DNA of 64,000 nt from Burkholderiales bacterium UBA2463 (GCA_002342295.1 DDPR01000006.1:172518-236517), one strand, 5' to 3'. Shown: positions 41,806 through 51,494, counted from the stretch's first letter. Translations and numbers: made by a program. Notes: generated by a model not told the origin, from the sequence alone.

Positions 41806-43158
41806 ATGTCAATTCACGAGCCCCTTCCAGTCCCCGGTCCCGTTCACGGCCGCCGCCACCGAGCTCGCCGAGATGCGCTCGCGCTTGCGGTTGCCCAACA
41901 AACCGGCCACGAGCCCGCTCTGGTCATCGTCCCCAGCGGAACCGAACAGGTTCGCAACCGGGACAACCTCTTCCCGTTTCGCTTCTCGAGCGACTTCTTC
42001 TACCTCACCGGCTTTCCCGAGCCCGATGCCCTGTTGGTTATGCACGTGCAGGGACAGGGCGAGCACCGAGACATCCTTTTTTGTCGTGACCGAGACCCAG
42101 ACAAAGAAATCTGGGACGGCGTTCGAGTGGGGCCCCAGGCCGCCACCGAGCGCTATCACCTCGACGCAGCCCTGAGCAACGCCCAATGCGACGTGGAGGT
42201 GCCAACCCTTCTCAAAGGCTGCCGGGCGGTTGTGGCCCCGTGGGCCCACTCAGACGAGTTCGACAGCACCCTGCGCCGATGGATGGGCACTGCTCGCTCA
42301 GGGGCTCGGGCTGGCGTTATTGCCCCAAGTCGACAAATTGATCTCGGCGAGCTCGTTGCCGAACAGCGGCTCATCAAAGACTCAGATGAGCAGGGCACCA
42401 TGAGGCGCGCAGCGAAGATCTCAGCAGAAGCGCACTGCCTTGCGATGCGGGCTACACGCCCCGGTCGGGCAGAGCATGAAATTGAGGCCGTCCTGCTTGC
42501 TCACTTTCGCTCCAAGGGGGCACAGTCGGTTGCCTACGGCTCCATCGTGGCGGGGGGTCCCCACTCCTGCATCCTCCACCATCGCGCGGGCCCTCGCGTC
42601 ATGCAGGCCCATGAAATGCTGCTCATCGATGCGGGTTGCGAGCTCGATGGATATGCGAGCGACATCACCCGGTCATTTCCCGTCGATGGGCGGTTCACGC
42701 CTGAGCAACGAGCCGCATATGAGGTGGTCCTGGCTGCGCAGAACGCCGCAGCCGAGGCCACTCGCCCGGGCGCGGCCTTCTCGGCCCCTCACGATGCAGC
42801 CGTTCGGGTTCTCACCCAGGGCCTCATGGACCTCAAACTTCTGCCTAGGCAGTCCCTCGACGAAGCCGTCTCATCGGGCGCCTTTAAGCGTTTCTACATG
42901 CACCGAACGGGCCACTGGCTGGGACTGGATGTCCATGATGTGGGCGACTACACCCGACCACTCCAAGAGGGTATGGTCCTCACACTAGAGCCTGGACTCT
43001 ACATTCGACCCGCCGAGGACATTCCTGAGGCCTACTGGAATATTGGAATTCGCATCGAGGACGATGCCCTCGTGACGCACAACGGCTGCGAGCTCATCAC
43101 TCGTGATGTTCCTGTTGAACCTGCAGAGATCGAGTCGCTCATGAGAGAGGCGCAGTAA
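41806..43158 (+). CDS. pepP: Xaa-Pro aminopeptidase
   Basis: A 450-residue metallopeptidase of the pita-bread fold that removes N-terminal residues before proline. The N-terminal AMP_N domain includes FPFRFSSDFFYLTGFPEPDA; the catalytic domain has the metal ligands in LLIDAGCELDGYASDITRSF, MHRTGHWLGLDVHDVG, LTLEPGLYI and GIRIEDDALV. It lies 15 bases after murU and five bases before dusB. Length matches PepP. Confidence 0.94.
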   Translation: MSIHEPLPVPGPVHGRRHRARRDALALAVAQQTGHEPALVIVPSGTEQVRNRDNLFPFRFSSDFFYLTGFPEPDALLVMHVQGQGEHRDILFCRDRDPDKEIWDGVRVGPQAATERYHLDAALSNAQCDVEVPTLLKGCRAVVAPWAHSDEFDSTLRRWMGTARSGARAGVIAPSRQIDLGELVAEQRLIKDSDEQGTMRRAAKISAEAHCLAMRATRPGRAEHEIEAVLLAHFRSKGAQSVAYGSIVAGGPHSCILHHRAGPRVMQAHEMLLIDAGCELDGYASDITRSFPVDGRFTPEQRAAYEVVLAAQNAAAEATRPGAAFSAPHDAAVRVLTQGLMDLKLLPRQSLDEAVSSGAFKRFYMHRTGHWLGLDVHDVGDYTRPLQEGMVLTLEPGLYIRPAEDIPEAYWNIGIRIEDDALVTHNGCELITRDVPVEPAEIESLMREAQ

Positions 43159-43163
43159 GACAC

Positions 43164-44216
43164 ATGCAAGCCTTCTTTACACCAGCCTTCACTCGACTTC
43201 GGGAGCGTTTTCTCACCCCGCTCGAACTCGGCCGCCATCGCATCCGCAACCGCGTCTTCGTGGCCCCAATGGCCGGTGTCACCGACCGGCCCTTTCGCCT
43301 GCTGTGCAAGCGACTCGGCGCAGACTACGCGGTGGGCGAAATGGCCGCATCGAACGCGCTACTGTGGGCCACCGAAAAAACGAGCCGACGAATCAATCAC
43401 GATGGGGAGCCCTCGCCCAAGGCCGTTCAGATTGCTGGCGCAGACCCAGACATGATGGGTCAGGCCGCACGCTTTAACATCGACCGCGGGGCAGAGGTCA
43501 TCGACATCAACATGGGCTGCCCAGCAAAAAAGGTTTGCCACAAGGCGGCAGGCTCCGCACTCATGCGGGACGAGGCGCTGGTGAGGGCGATTCTTGAGTC
43601 CGTCGTGCGGGCCGCTGAGGGCACGGGTGTGCCCGTGACCCTAAAAATGCGCACGGGCTGGAGCGCAGCAGAGCGCAACGCAGTCCAACTTGCCCAAATG
43701 GCAGAGTCCATTGGCGTTGCCATGGTCACGGTGCACGGCAGAACACGGGAGGACAAATACATGGGTGCGGCCGAGTACGACACCATTGCAGCGGTTAAGC
43801 AGGCAGTCGGCATCCCCGTGGTCGCAAACGGAGACATTGACTCCGCCCAGAAGGCAGCAGAGGTGCTCGCCATCACGGGCGCAGATGCGGTCATGATTGG
43901 TCGTGCCGGCCAGGGCAACCCCTCGCTCTATGCAAGCGTGTATCACTACCTGAGGACTGGTGAGCTGCGAGCACCCCCCTCAGAGGAGCAGATCGCGGGC
44001 TGGCTTCACGAGCATCTGCTCGACCACTATGCATTCCACGGGGAGTACTCTGGAGTGCGCTCGGCGCGAAAGCACATTGGCTGGACGCTCAGAGGTCTGC
44101 CCGGCGCGAAGGTCTTTCGAGAGCGTATTCATGCGGCGCAGACGGCCGAAGCGCAACTCCACGCCGTAGATGAGTTTTTTGCCCAATTCAGTCAGCCCCA
44201 GAGACAAGCAGCATGA
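43164..44216 (+). CDS. dusB: tRNA-dihydrouridine synthase DusB
   Basis: A 350-residue FMN enzyme that reduces uridine in the tRNA D-loop. The FMN barrel shows VFVAPMAGVTDRPFR, GAEVIDINMGCPAKKVCHKA with the catalytic cysteine in NMGCP, MRTGWSAAERNAV, MVTVHGRTREDKY, VVANGDIDSAQKAAEVL and VMIGRAGQGNP. It precedes fis with a four-base overlap, the dusB-fis arrangement of many proteobacteria. The N-terminus is a little longer than in E. coli. Confidence 0.95.
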   Translation: MQAFFTPAFTRLRERFLTPLELGRHRIRNRVFVAPMAGVTDRPFRLLCKRLGADYAVGEMAASNALLWATEKTSRRINHDGEPSPKAVQIAGADPDMMGQAARFNIDRGAEVIDINMGCPAKKVCHKAAGSALMRDEALVRAILESVVRAAEGTGVPVTLKMRTGWSAAERNAVQLAQMAESIGVAMVTVHGRTREDKYMGAAEYDTIAAVKQAVGIPVVANGDIDSAQKAAEVLAITGADAVMIGRAGQGNPSLYASVYHYLRTGELRAPPSEEQIAGWLHEHLLDHYAFHGEYSGVRSARKHIGWTLRGLPGAKVFRERIHAAQTAEAQLHAVDEFFAQFSQPQRQAA

Positions 44217-44470
44217 CCCGCAACGACAACGACCCGCGCCTTGATAAAACACTCGTGGCCTGCCTCGATCTCTACTTTGAGCAGCTCGGAGACCAGAAGC
44301 CCCACCCCGTCTACGAGATGGTTCAGCAGGCCATTGAGCCGCCCCTGCTGAAGTACGCTCTCTCGCGCTGCCAGGGCAATCTCAGCAAGACGGCGAGTCT
44401 GCTCGGTCTATCTCGAAACACCCTTCGCAAGAAGCTCGCCCAGTACCGCATTGCCGCCTCGGAGACCTAA
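44213..44470 (+). CDS. fis: Nucleoid-associated protein Fis
   Basis: An 85-residue Fis-type protein. The C-terminal helix-turn-helix reads GNLSKTASLLGLSRNTLRKK. The N-terminal part has VACLDLYFEQLG. Fis bends DNA and controls rRNA, recombination and growth-phase genes; beta-proteobacterial forms are like this in length. It overlaps dusB by four bases and its stop shares a base with the purH start. Confidence 0.92.
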   Translation: MTRNDNDPRLDKTLVACLDLYFEQLGDQKPHPVYEMVQQAIEPPLLKYALSRCQGNLSKTASLLGLSRNTLRKKLAQYRIAASET

Positions 44471-46137
44471 TGGTTCAGCTCGCAGCCTCATCCCTTCTCA
44501 ACCCCCGACCAAACCTCATTCCAGTTCGTCGAGCCCTGCTCTCGGTCTCCGACAAGTCGGGCATCCTCGAATTGGCTCGCGCGCTGCACGACTTAGGCAT
44601 CACTCTGCTCTCAACGGGCGGCACGGCTCAGGCCCTCAAAGAAGCTGGCCTTCCTGTTACGCCTGTCGAGGACATCACCCACTTTCCCGAAATGCTCGAT
44701 GGACGCGTAAAAACCCTGCACCCCAATGTGCACGGGGGCCTGCTGGCTCGGCGCGATCTTCCTCAGCACATGCAGCAGTTGATTGAGGCGGGCATCGAGC
44801 CCATCGACCTGCTTGTGGTCAACCTCTACCCCTTTCGTCAGACACTCAAAAAACCGGGTGCGGCCTATCAGGAGGTCATTGAAAACATCGATATTGGGGG
44901 GCCTGCAATGCTGCGTGCAGCAGCCAAGAATCATGATGGTGTGGCCGTCGTGGTCGACCCGAGTGACTACGAGCCCCTCGTTTCCGAACTTCGGGGAGGC
45001 CAAAGCCAGCTCATGTTCGCCACCCGCCAGCGGCTCGCGGCCAAAGCCTTTGCGCACACAGCGGCCTATGACGGCGCAATCAGCAACTTCCTCAACGGCC
45101 TTCCCGCCCTCGATGCCTCGACGCAAGACCCACAGCACAACACGGTTCTTCCCCAAGACCCTGCAACAGCAAGTGCCCTGCCCAGCACCTTCAGTCTTCA
45201 GGTCCACAAGCATCAGGACATGCGCTATGGCGAGAACCCGCATCAGCATGCAGCCTTCTATCGAGACAGCGACGCCAAAGACGGCTGCCTCTCGCGCTAC
45301 ACGCAGCTGCAGGGCAAGGAACTCTCCTTCAATAACATCGCGGACGCAGATGCTGCATGGCTGTGTGTTCGCAGCTTCGCAGAACCGGCCTGCGTAATCG
45401 TGAAGCACGCCAACCCCTGCGGTGTGGCCGTTGCCGCATCGCCCCTCGAGGCCTACAAGCGCGCCTTTCAGACCGATCCAACATCTGCATTTGGCGGCAT
45501 TCTGGCCTTTAACGCAGAACTGGACGAGACGGCGGCCCGTGCGATTGGCCAACAATTCGCAGAGGTCATCATCGCACCCGCGTTTTCTGCCGCTGCGCTC
45601 AAGGTCTTCTCCGAAAAACAAAACCTTCGCCTTCTGCGTGTGCCCCTTGGCGAGGACGACGCCGTCTTCCAGGGCCTAGACATCAAGCGTGTGAGCGGTG
45701 GCTTGCTGCTTCAGACTCCGGATAGAAACACGTTGCGGGCCGAAGACCTTCGGGTGGTGACCGAACGCAAGCCCACACCAGATCAGCTCGCCGACCTGCT
45801 CTTTGCGTGGAAAGTGGCCACCTGGGTGAAGAGCAATGCCATCGTGTTTTGCAAAGACCAGATGACCATGGGTGTGGGTGCAGGCCAGATGAGCCGGCTC
45901 GACTCCGCACGCATCGCTGCCATCAAGGCAGGTCATGCGGGCCTCACCCTGGCTGGGTCCGTCGCTGCTTCTGATGCCTTCTTCCCATTTCGGGATGGCC
46001 TGGATGTGGTGGCCGATGCAGGCGCTGTTGCCGTGGTGCAGCCGGGCGGGTCGGTTCGAGACGATGAGGTCATCGCCGCAGCCAATGAGCGTGGCCTGGC
46101 CATGGTGCTCACCGGTATGCGTCACTTCCGGCACTAG
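44470..46137 (+). CDS. purH: Bifunctional AICAR transformylase / IMP cyclohydrolase
   Basis: A 555-residue PurH carrying out the last two steps of IMP synthesis. The N-terminal MGS-like cyclohydrolase domain shows ALLSVSDKSGILELAR, LLSTGGTAQALKEAGLPV and DGRVKTLHPNVHGGLLARRD; the C-terminal transformylase has YGENPHQHAAFYRD, ELSFNNIADADAAW, IVKHANPCGVAVA and NAIVFCKDQMTMGVGAGQMS. It is about 30 residues longer than E. coli PurH. It begins on the last base of fis and lies five bases before ruvC. Confidence 0.96.
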   Translation: MVQLAASSLLNPRPNLIPVRRALLSVSDKSGILELARALHDLGITLLSTGGTAQALKEAGLPVTPVEDITHFPEMLDGRVKTLHPNVHGGLLARRDLPQHMQQLIEAGIEPIDLLVVNLYPFRQTLKKPGAAYQEVIENIDIGGPAMLRAAAKNHDGVAVVVDPSDYEPLVSELRGGQSQLMFATRQRLAAKAFAHTAAYDGAISNFLNGLPALDASTQDPQHNTVLPQDPATASALPSTFSLQVHKHQDMRYGENPHQHAAFYRDSDAKDGCLSRYTQLQGKELSFNNIADADAAWLCVRSFAEPACVIVKHANPCGVAVAASPLEAYKRAFQTDPTSAFGGILAFNAELDETAARAIGQQFAEVIIAPAFSAAALKVFSEKQNLRLLRVPLGEDDAVFQGLDIKRVSGGLLLQTPDRNTLRAEDLRVVTERKPTPDQLADLLFAWKVATWVKSNAIVFCKDQMTMGVGAGQMSRLDSARIAAIKAGHAGLTLAGSVAASDAFFPFRDGLDVVADAGAVAVVQPGGSVRDDEVIAAANERGLAMVLTGMRHFRH

Positions 46138-46142
46138 GCTTC

Positions 46143-46616
46143 ATGCGCCTTCTGGGTATTGATCCGGGACTGCGGCGAACCGGATTCGGCCTCATCGAGA
46201 CCCAGGGACGTCATCAGGTTCGCTATGTGGGCAGCGGCGTCATTCGCCCCAACGTGTCTCTTGATGAGCCTGCGCGGCTGGGCGAGCTTTACGCAGGCAT
46301 GCAAGAGCTCCTCGATCATTACCAGCCCGAGGCGGCAGTCATTGAGCGCGTATTCGTGAACGTGAACCCGCGCTCCACGCTCTCTTTGGGACAGGCCCGC
46401 GGCGTGGCCATCGCGGCGCTGGCCGCCCGAAAACTCCCCATCGCAGAGCTCACGCCACTCAAAATTAAACAGTCCATCGTGGGCACAGGACGCGCCAGCA
46501 AAGAGCAGGTCGCAGCCATGGTCTGCCGCCTTCTTCAGCTCTCCTCAACACCCAATGCGGATGCCTCCGATGCGCTCGCCTGCGCGTTGGCCTTCTGGCA
46601 TGCTCAGCAACCATGA
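46143..46616 (+). CDS. ruvC: Holliday junction endonuclease RuvC
   Basis: A 157-residue resolvase with the four acidic residues in LLGIDPGLRRTG, AVIERVFVN and the C-terminal ADASDALACA. It cuts Holliday junctions symmetrically with RuvAB. It overlaps ruvA by four bases (ATGA). The length is slightly short, as is common in the family, and the fold is complete. Confidence 0.96.
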   Translation: MRLLGIDPGLRRTGFGLIETQGRHQVRYVGSGVIRPNVSLDEPARLGELYAGMQELLDHYQPEAAVIERVFVNVNPRSTLSLGQARGVAIAALAARKLPIAELTPLKIKQSIVGTGRASKEQVAAMVCRLLQLSSTPNADASDALACALAFWHAQQP

Positions 46617-47191
46617 TCGGTCGACTCCGCGGCACGCTTCTGAGCAAACAACCCCCGAGCCTTCTCGTTGACGTGCAGGGCGTGGGGTACGACGTCGAGG
46701 TGCCCATGAGCACGCTCTATGGGCTGCCCCCCCTGGGATCGGAGATCGTCCTGCTCACCCACTTTGTCGTTCGCGAAGATGCCCAGCTGCTTTACGGCTT
46801 TGCCTCTGAGGCCGAGCGCCACGCCTTTCGCCAGCTCATCAAGGTCTCCGGTGTGGGGCCTCGCATCGCCTTGGCAGTTCTCTCTGGCCTCTCGGTCGAT
46901 GAGCTCACCCGGGCCATCGCCATGCAAACACCGGAGGCACTCACTCGAATCCCCGGTATCGGAAAGAAGACGGCCGAGCGGCTCGTGCTTGAACTCAGAG
47001 GAAAGCTTGCCGACGCGCTGGGCGCTCAGTCCCCCTCGGGGTCCTCAGTCCCCTCCTCAGCGGATGTGCTGCACGCACTCATGGCGCTGGGCTATTCAGA
47101 AAAAGAGGCAGCCCTCGCGGCGCGCTCCATTCCAGAGGGCCTCGGAGTGGAAGAGGGCATACGGCACGCCCTCAAGGCGCTCGCCCGTTAG
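46613..47191 (+). CDS. ruvA: Holliday junction branch-migration protein RuvA
   Basis: A 192-residue RuvA: OB-fold start MIGRLRGTLLSKQPPSLLVD, helix-hairpin-helix pairs FRQLIKVSGVGPRIALAVLS and LTRIPGIGKKTAERLVLELR, and a flexible linker (SPSGSSVPSS) before the RuvB-binding helix domain ALMALGYSEKEAALA. The tetramer holds the four-way junction. It follows ruvC with a four-base overlap and lies nine bases before ruvB. Confidence 0.96.
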   Translation: MIGRLRGTLLSKQPPSLLVDVQGVGYDVEVPMSTLYGLPPLGSEIVLLTHFVVREDAQLLYGFASEAERHAFRQLIKVSGVGPRIALAVLSGLSVDELTRAIAMQTPEALTRIPGIGKKTAERLVLELRGKLADALGAQSPSGSSVPSSADVLHALMALGYSEKEAALAARSIPEGLGVEEGIRHALKALAR

Positions 47192-47200
47192 ACTAGGGGA

Positions 47201-48265
47201 ATGATCGAACATGACGATCTTCGCCCCACTTCACCCGGCCTGAGCGATCGGCTCGTTCACGCAGAGGCCTCCGCTCAGAACGAGGAGAGCCTCGAGCGGG
47301 CATTGCGCCCCCAACGGCTTGTCGACTACATCGGTCAGCCCAAGGTGAAGGACCAACTCGGTATCTTTATTCAAGCTGCGAAGGAGCGGGCAGAGGCGCT
47401 TGACCATGTACTGCTCTTTGGTCCGCCCGGCCTGGGCAAGACCACGCTCGCCCACATCTTGGCGCGCGAGCTGGGTGTGAATCTTCGCCAGACCTCGGGC
47501 CCTGTCCTTGAGCGGGCTGGCGATCTGGCCGCGCTACTCACCAACCTTGAGCGCAATGACCTGCTCTTCATTGATGAGATTCATCGCCTCAGCCCCGTGG
47601 TGGAAGAGATCCTCTATCCAGCACTGGAGGACTATCAGATTGACATCATGATTGGCGAGGGTCCCGCTGCAAGAAGCATCAAGATTGACCTGCAGCCCTT
47701 CACCCTCGTGGGCGCCACCACCCGAGCAGGCATGCTCACGAACCCTTTAAGAGATCGCTTTGGAATTGTGTCTCGCCTTGAGTTCTACTCCCCCGAGGAG
47801 CTCGCCATCATCGTCGAGCGTTCAGCGGGCCTTCTGAGGGCCGACATCGATGCGCAGGGTGCGCAAGAGATTGCACGACGTTCCCGTGGAACCCCTCGAA
47901 TTGCCAACCGTCTGCTTCGGCGCGTGCGTGACTTCGCCCAGGTGAAATCGTCGGGTCGAATCACACAGGCCGTGGCCGATGCCGCACTCTCGATGCTGGA
48001 GGTCGATCAGCAGGGCTTCGATCTCATGGATCAGCGCCTCCTCGAGGCCATCTTGGATAAGTTCGATGGCGGGCCGGTTGGCATCGACAACCTCGCGGCG
48101 GCCATTGGGGAGGCCAAGGACACCATTGAAGATGTGCTGGAGCCCTACCTCATTCAGCGAGGTTTTCTGCAGCGAACGCCGCGCGGACGAGTAGCGACAT
48201 CTGCGGCCTACCAGCACTTCGGACGCATACCCCAGACGGGCTCCACCACCGACACTCTTCTCTGA
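47201..48265 (+). CDS. ruvB: Holliday junction branch-migration ATPase RuvB
   Basis: A 354-residue AAA+ motor: LRPQRLVDYIGQPKVKDQL, Walker A LLFGPPGLGKTTLAHIL, Walker B LLFIDEIHRLSP, sensor LVGATTRAGMLTNPLRDRFG, arginine region and winged helix with RGFLQRTPRGRVATSAAYQH. It drives branch migration with RuvA. It lies nine bases after ruvA and 14 before tolQ. The ruvCAB order is standard. Confidence 0.97.
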   Translation: MIEHDDLRPTSPGLSDRLVHAEASAQNEESLERALRPQRLVDYIGQPKVKDQLGIFIQAAKERAEALDHVLLFGPPGLGKTTLAHILARELGVNLRQTSGPVLERAGDLAALLTNLERNDLLFIDEIHRLSPVVEEILYPALEDYQIDIMIGEGPAARSIKIDLQPFTLVGATTRAGMLTNPLRDRFGIVSRLEFYSPEELAIIVERSAGLLRADIDAQGAQEIARRSRGTPRIANRLLRRVRDFAQVKSSGRITQAVADAALSMLEVDQQGFDLMDQRLLEAILDKFDGGPVGIDNLAAAIGEAKDTIEDVLEPYLIQRGFLQRTPRGRVATSAAYQHFGRIPQTGSTTDTLL

Positions 48266-48279
48266 AGGATCACCGCTCC

Positions 48280-48951
48280 ATGAATGCTCCTGCCGACCTC
48301 TCTGTTCTTGCGCTGGTCCTCCAAGCCAGCCTGCCGGTTCAGCTGGTCATCCTCACGCTCGTCGCAATCTCGATCTACTCGTGGACCGTCATCTTTAAAA
48401 AGTACCAAGTCATCAAGCGGGTCTCGGGCCAGTCCGAGGCGTTTGAAAAAGAATTCTGGTCGGGGGGCGACCTCATGGTGTTGTACGACGAGGCCACTCG
48501 GGGCCGCCATGGCGATGGTCTCGCCCGCGTCTTTGAGGCAGGGATGCGTGAGTATTTAAAACTGAGAAAGCAGCCTGGTGCGCAGTCCGCTAACCAGCTT
48601 GAGGGCGCCCGACGCGCCATGCGGGCGGCGAGCCAGCGCGAGTTCGATGGGTTGGAGCGAGGACTGCCCTTTCTGGCCACCGCGGGATCCGTCTCGCCTT
48701 ATGTGGGCCTCTTCGGAACCGTCTGGGGAATCATGCATGCCTTCACGGGTCTGGCCAACATCCAGCAGGCCACGCTGGCAAGCGTCGCCCCGGGCATTGC
48801 AGAGGCACTGGTAGCTACCGCCATTGGTCTTTTTGCGGCCATCCCGGCGGTAGTGGCCTACAACCGCTTTACGACCGACGTTGACCGACTCTCCATCCGG
48901 TTTGAGACCTTCATGGAAGAGTTCTCCAACATTCTTCAGCGGCAGGCCTAG
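48280..48951 (+). CDS. tolQ: Tol-Pal system proton-channel protein TolQ
   Basis: A 223-residue MotA/TolQ/ExbB-family membrane protein. Three membrane segments are seen (near residues 12-40, around LPFLATAGSVSPYVGLFGTVW, and AEALVATAIGLFAAIPAVVAY). With TolR it forms the proton-driven motor that energises TolA for outer-membrane constriction. It begins the tolQRAB-pal-cpoB run. No ybgC-like thioesterase gene precedes it; ruvB does. Confidence 0.95.
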   Translation: MNAPADLSVLALVLQASLPVQLVILTLVAISIYSWTVIFKKYQVIKRVSGQSEAFEKEFWSGGDLMVLYDEATRGRHGDGLARVFEAGMREYLKLRKQPGAQSANQLEGARRAMRAASQREFDGLERGLPFLATAGSVSPYVGLFGTVWGIMHAFTGLANIQQATLASVAPGIAEALVATAIGLFAAIPAVVAYNRFTTDVDRLSIRFETFMEEFSNILQRQA

Positions 48952-48953
48952 CC

Positions 48954-49382
48954 ATGGGAGGTCACAGCGCATCCTTTCGGGGCCGCAGACGACGCATGAT
49001 GAGCGAGATTAATGTTGTTCCCTACATCGATGTAACGCTCGTACTTCTCATCATCTTCATGGTCACAGCACCAATGATTGTGACAGGCAGCATCGATCTG
49101 CCTCGCGTGGGCCAATCAGCGCAGGACCCGATCTCCGCAATTGAGGTCATTATTCGAAAAGACGGCAGCCACGCCCTTCGCAAACGCGAGCAGGGTGCTC
49201 AGGAGCAGCCTACCTCCAAGGCCGAAATGATTGACCGACTCAGGCAGCTCGGCCCCCAGTCAGGCACACCGATCATCGTGATGGCCGAGCGCGATGTTCG
49301 CTATGAGCTTGTGGCCCAGACGCTCTCGAAGCTCCAATCCGCAGGAATCGGGCGAGTGGGGCTTGCCGTGCGACAGGAGTAG
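48954..49382 (+). CDS. tolR: Tol-Pal system protein TolR
   Basis: A 142-residue ExbD/TolR-family protein with a cytoplasmic start, one membrane helix carrying the ion-path aspartate (SEINVVPYIDVTLVLLIIFM), and a periplasmic domain (GTPIIVMAERDVRYELVAQT). It lies two bases after tolQ and two before tolA. Confidence 0.95.
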   Translation: MGGHSASFRGRRRRMMSEINVVPYIDVTLVLLIIFMVTAPMIVTGSIDLPRVGQSAQDPISAIEVIIRKDGSHALRKREQGAQEQPTSKAEMIDRLRQLGPQSGTPIIVMAERDVRYELVAQTLSKLQSAGIGRVGLAVRQE

Positions 49383-49384
49383 GC

Positions 49385-50164
49385 ATGCTCGCTCTTCACC
49401 GAGAGCAGGCCTATGAGGCAGATGGTCTAAGAGCGCTCGGCGGCTCCCTTGCTGTCCATCTCCTTCTTCTCCTCGCACTCATCATCTCCCTAGACTGGTC
49501 TCAGAGTCCGCCCGAGGCTGTTCAGGCTGAGCTCTGGTCGAGCCTTCCCGCAGAGCGTCCATCAAACACCGCCACTCGAAACAGCCCCAGCCCCGCGCCG
49601 GAGAAGCGGGCACCCCCAGAACCGACCGACGCAGAGATTGCCCTTCAGAAAAAACAGAAGGCGCAGCAGGAGGCAAAAAAGAAGGAGGAGCTGCAAAAGC
49701 AGCAGGCTGCGGCCAAGAAAGAGGCGCAGTTAAAGGCAGAAAAAGACAAGGCGCAGAAGGCCAAGAAACTCGAGGAGCAACGCGCTGCCGAGCTTGCACG
49801 GCTTGGCCTCGATCCCAAGGCCAAACGAGCAGACGCGGGCAAGGACATCGTCACCAAGGCGGGTGTGCAATCGGGTGTTGAACAAGGTGCGCGCTCCGGC
49901 GCAGAGGCCAAATGGGTCGATCGCGTTCGCGCCATGATCGATAGCCGAGTGTCCTACCGAGGCAAAAACACCAGCGACTTAAAACTCGACATCAAACTGC
50001 TGCCCACGGGCCAGATCACCGATGTACGAGTCATATCAAGAAGCGATAGCCCGAGCTATGACGAGGCCGTGCTTGCCGCACTCAAGCAGATCGACACCCT
50101 GCCCAGTCCGCCAGAGGGCGTGCGCGTGCTGAGCATTGAGATAAGGCACCGAAATAGAAACTAG
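49385..50164 (+). CDS. tolA: Tol-Pal system protein TolA
   Basis: A 259-residue TolA: a membrane anchor near residue 20-40 (LAVHLLLLLALIISLDW), a Lys/Ala/Glu/Gln-rich coiled helix (about 90-150, with runs such as KKKEELQKQQAAAKKEAQ), and a C-terminal TonB-like domain (TSDLKLDIKLLPTGQITDVR, YDEAVLAALKQIDTLPSPP). It spans the periplasm and contacts TolB/Pal. The helical middle is shorter than in E. coli. The pattern is clear. Confidence 0.93.
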   Translation: MLALHREQAYEADGLRALGGSLAVHLLLLLALIISLDWSQSPPEAVQAELWSSLPAERPSNTATRNSPSPAPEKRAPPEPTDAEIALQKKQKAQQEAKKKEELQKQQAAAKKEAQLKAEKDKAQKAKKLEEQRAAELARLGLDPKAKRADAGKDIVTKAGVQSGVEQGARSGAEAKWVDRVRAMIDSRVSYRGKNTSDLKLDIKLLPTGQITDVRVISRSDSPSYDEAVLAALKQIDTLPSPPEGVRVLSIEIRHRNRN

Positions 50165-50192
50165 GCCTCGAGTTACCTATACTTGGGGCACT

Positions 50193-51494
50193 ATGTTCCG
50201 TGCGCTCCTTATCCTCCTCTGCCTTGCCCTGTCTCCCTCCGCCTGGGCCAGCAACGGCCTTCGGATCGACATCACCACCTCGGGCAGCCGCGTCATCCCC
50301 ATTGCCCTTCCCTCTCCTGCAGCCAGCCCTCAGCAGCGCGTCTTTTCGGAGACAGTGCTGGAGGTCGCCTCGGCGGACCTCTCAAGAACCGGCGCCTTCT
50401 CGCTCCTGCCCGTCGGCCCACAAGACCCACCTCTCACCGAGGCGGTTGCTCAGACTCCAGCACTCTTCTCCAAGTGGAAGGCCGCGGGCGCTGACGCGCT
50501 GGTGGCAAGCAATGTGAATGCCCTCTCAGATGGTCGCGTCGAGCTGCGCTTTCGACTCTTACATACGTCTCGCCAGGAGGATCTTGGCGGGCTCACCTTC
50601 ACCACACCCGCCACCACCCTGGATGCTCGCCGCTCGGCCCATCGCATGGCCGACTTTATCTACGAGAAGCTCACCGGCGAGCCGGGCTTTTTCTCCACAC
50701 GGCTGGCCTATGTAAAGAAAGAGGGTGCTCAGCAGGTGCTCGTGATTGCCGACTCCGATGGCGAGAACGCCCAGCCTGCGCTTCGCTCTACTCAGCCCAT
50801 CATTTCGCTGGCCTGGTCTCCCGATGGCACTCGCCTGGCCTACGTGTCGTTTGAGACAGGCAAGCCCGTGGTCTATTCCCATGAGCTTGCCTCGGGGCGG
50901 CGCACCGTGGTTGCCAACCAGAAGGGCAGCAATAGCGCGCCCGCCTGGTCGCCAGATGGCAGGCGGCTTGCGGTCGTGCTTACCCAAGATGGCAGCTCTC
51001 AGATCTACACCGTGAACCCCGATGGCAGCAATCTCGCTCGCCTGACCACGGGCGCAACCATCAACACCGAACCCACCTTCTCGTCCGATGGTCGCCTCAT
51101 CTACTTCACCTCAGACCGAGGCGGCAGCGCCCAGATCTATCGAATGCCCGCAGACGGTAGCGGCCCTGCCGAGCGGGTGAGTTTCAACGGTCCCTTTAAC
51201 GCGCGCCCCGTGATCAGCCCAGACGGAAAGCTCATGGCCTATGTGGGCCGTCGTGAGAACCGCTTCGTGATTGGCGTGCGAGACCTCTCCTCGGGACAAG
51301 ACATAGTCGTGAGTGATGGCCCCAAGGACGATTCCCCGAGCTTTGCCCCCAGCAGTCGCTGGATCATCTTCTCAAGCCGCGTCAATGGACGCGACTCGCT
51401 CTCGGCCGTGTCCGTCGACGGAAAGATTCGCACCCGTATGAGCCTCGATACCGGAGGCATTCGCAATCCCGCCTGGGGCAAGCTGCCTCAATAA
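50193..51494 (+). CDS. tolB: Tol-Pal system beta-propeller protein TolB
   Basis: A 433-residue periplasmic protein with a signal peptide (LLILLCLALSPSAWASN), an N-terminal alpha/beta domain (VLEVASADLSRTGAFSLLPV), and a C-terminal six-bladed propeller with repeated SPDGTRLAYVS, SPDGRRLAVVL, SSDGRLIYFTSDRGG and SPDGKLMAYVG units. It exchanges between Pal and TolA during outer-membrane invagination. TATACT lies ten bases before the ATG but is too close to be a confident promoter. Confidence 0.96.
   Translation: MFRALLILLCLALSPSAWASNGLRIDITTSGSRVIPIALPSPAASPQQRVFSETVLEVASADLSRTGAFSLLPVGPQDPPLTEAVAQTPALFSKWKAAGADALVASNVNALSDGRVELRFRLLHTSRQEDLGGLTFTTPATTLDARRSAHRMADFIYEKLTGEPGFFSTRLAYVKKEGAQQVLVIADSDGENAQPALRSTQPIISLAWSPDGTRLAYVSFETGKPVVYSHELASGRRTVVANQKGSNSAPAWSPDGRRLAVVLTQDGSSQIYTVNPDGSNLARLTTGATINTEPTFSSDGRLIYFTSDRGGSAQIYRMPADGSGPAERVSFNGPFNARPVISPDGKLMAYVGRRENRFVIGVRDLSSGQDIVVSDGPKDDSPSFAPSSRWIIFSSRVNGRDSLSAVSVDGKIRTRMSLDTGGIRNPAWGKLPQ

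Noticed and set aside
44611..45621. 336-codon open frame on the minus strand
   Set aside because: It lies wholly antisense to purH, has no recognisable motif, and is a codon-bias shadow.
50178..50183. TATACT before tolB as a promoter
   Set aside because: It is too near the ATG (nine bases between) and lacks a -35 at the right distance.
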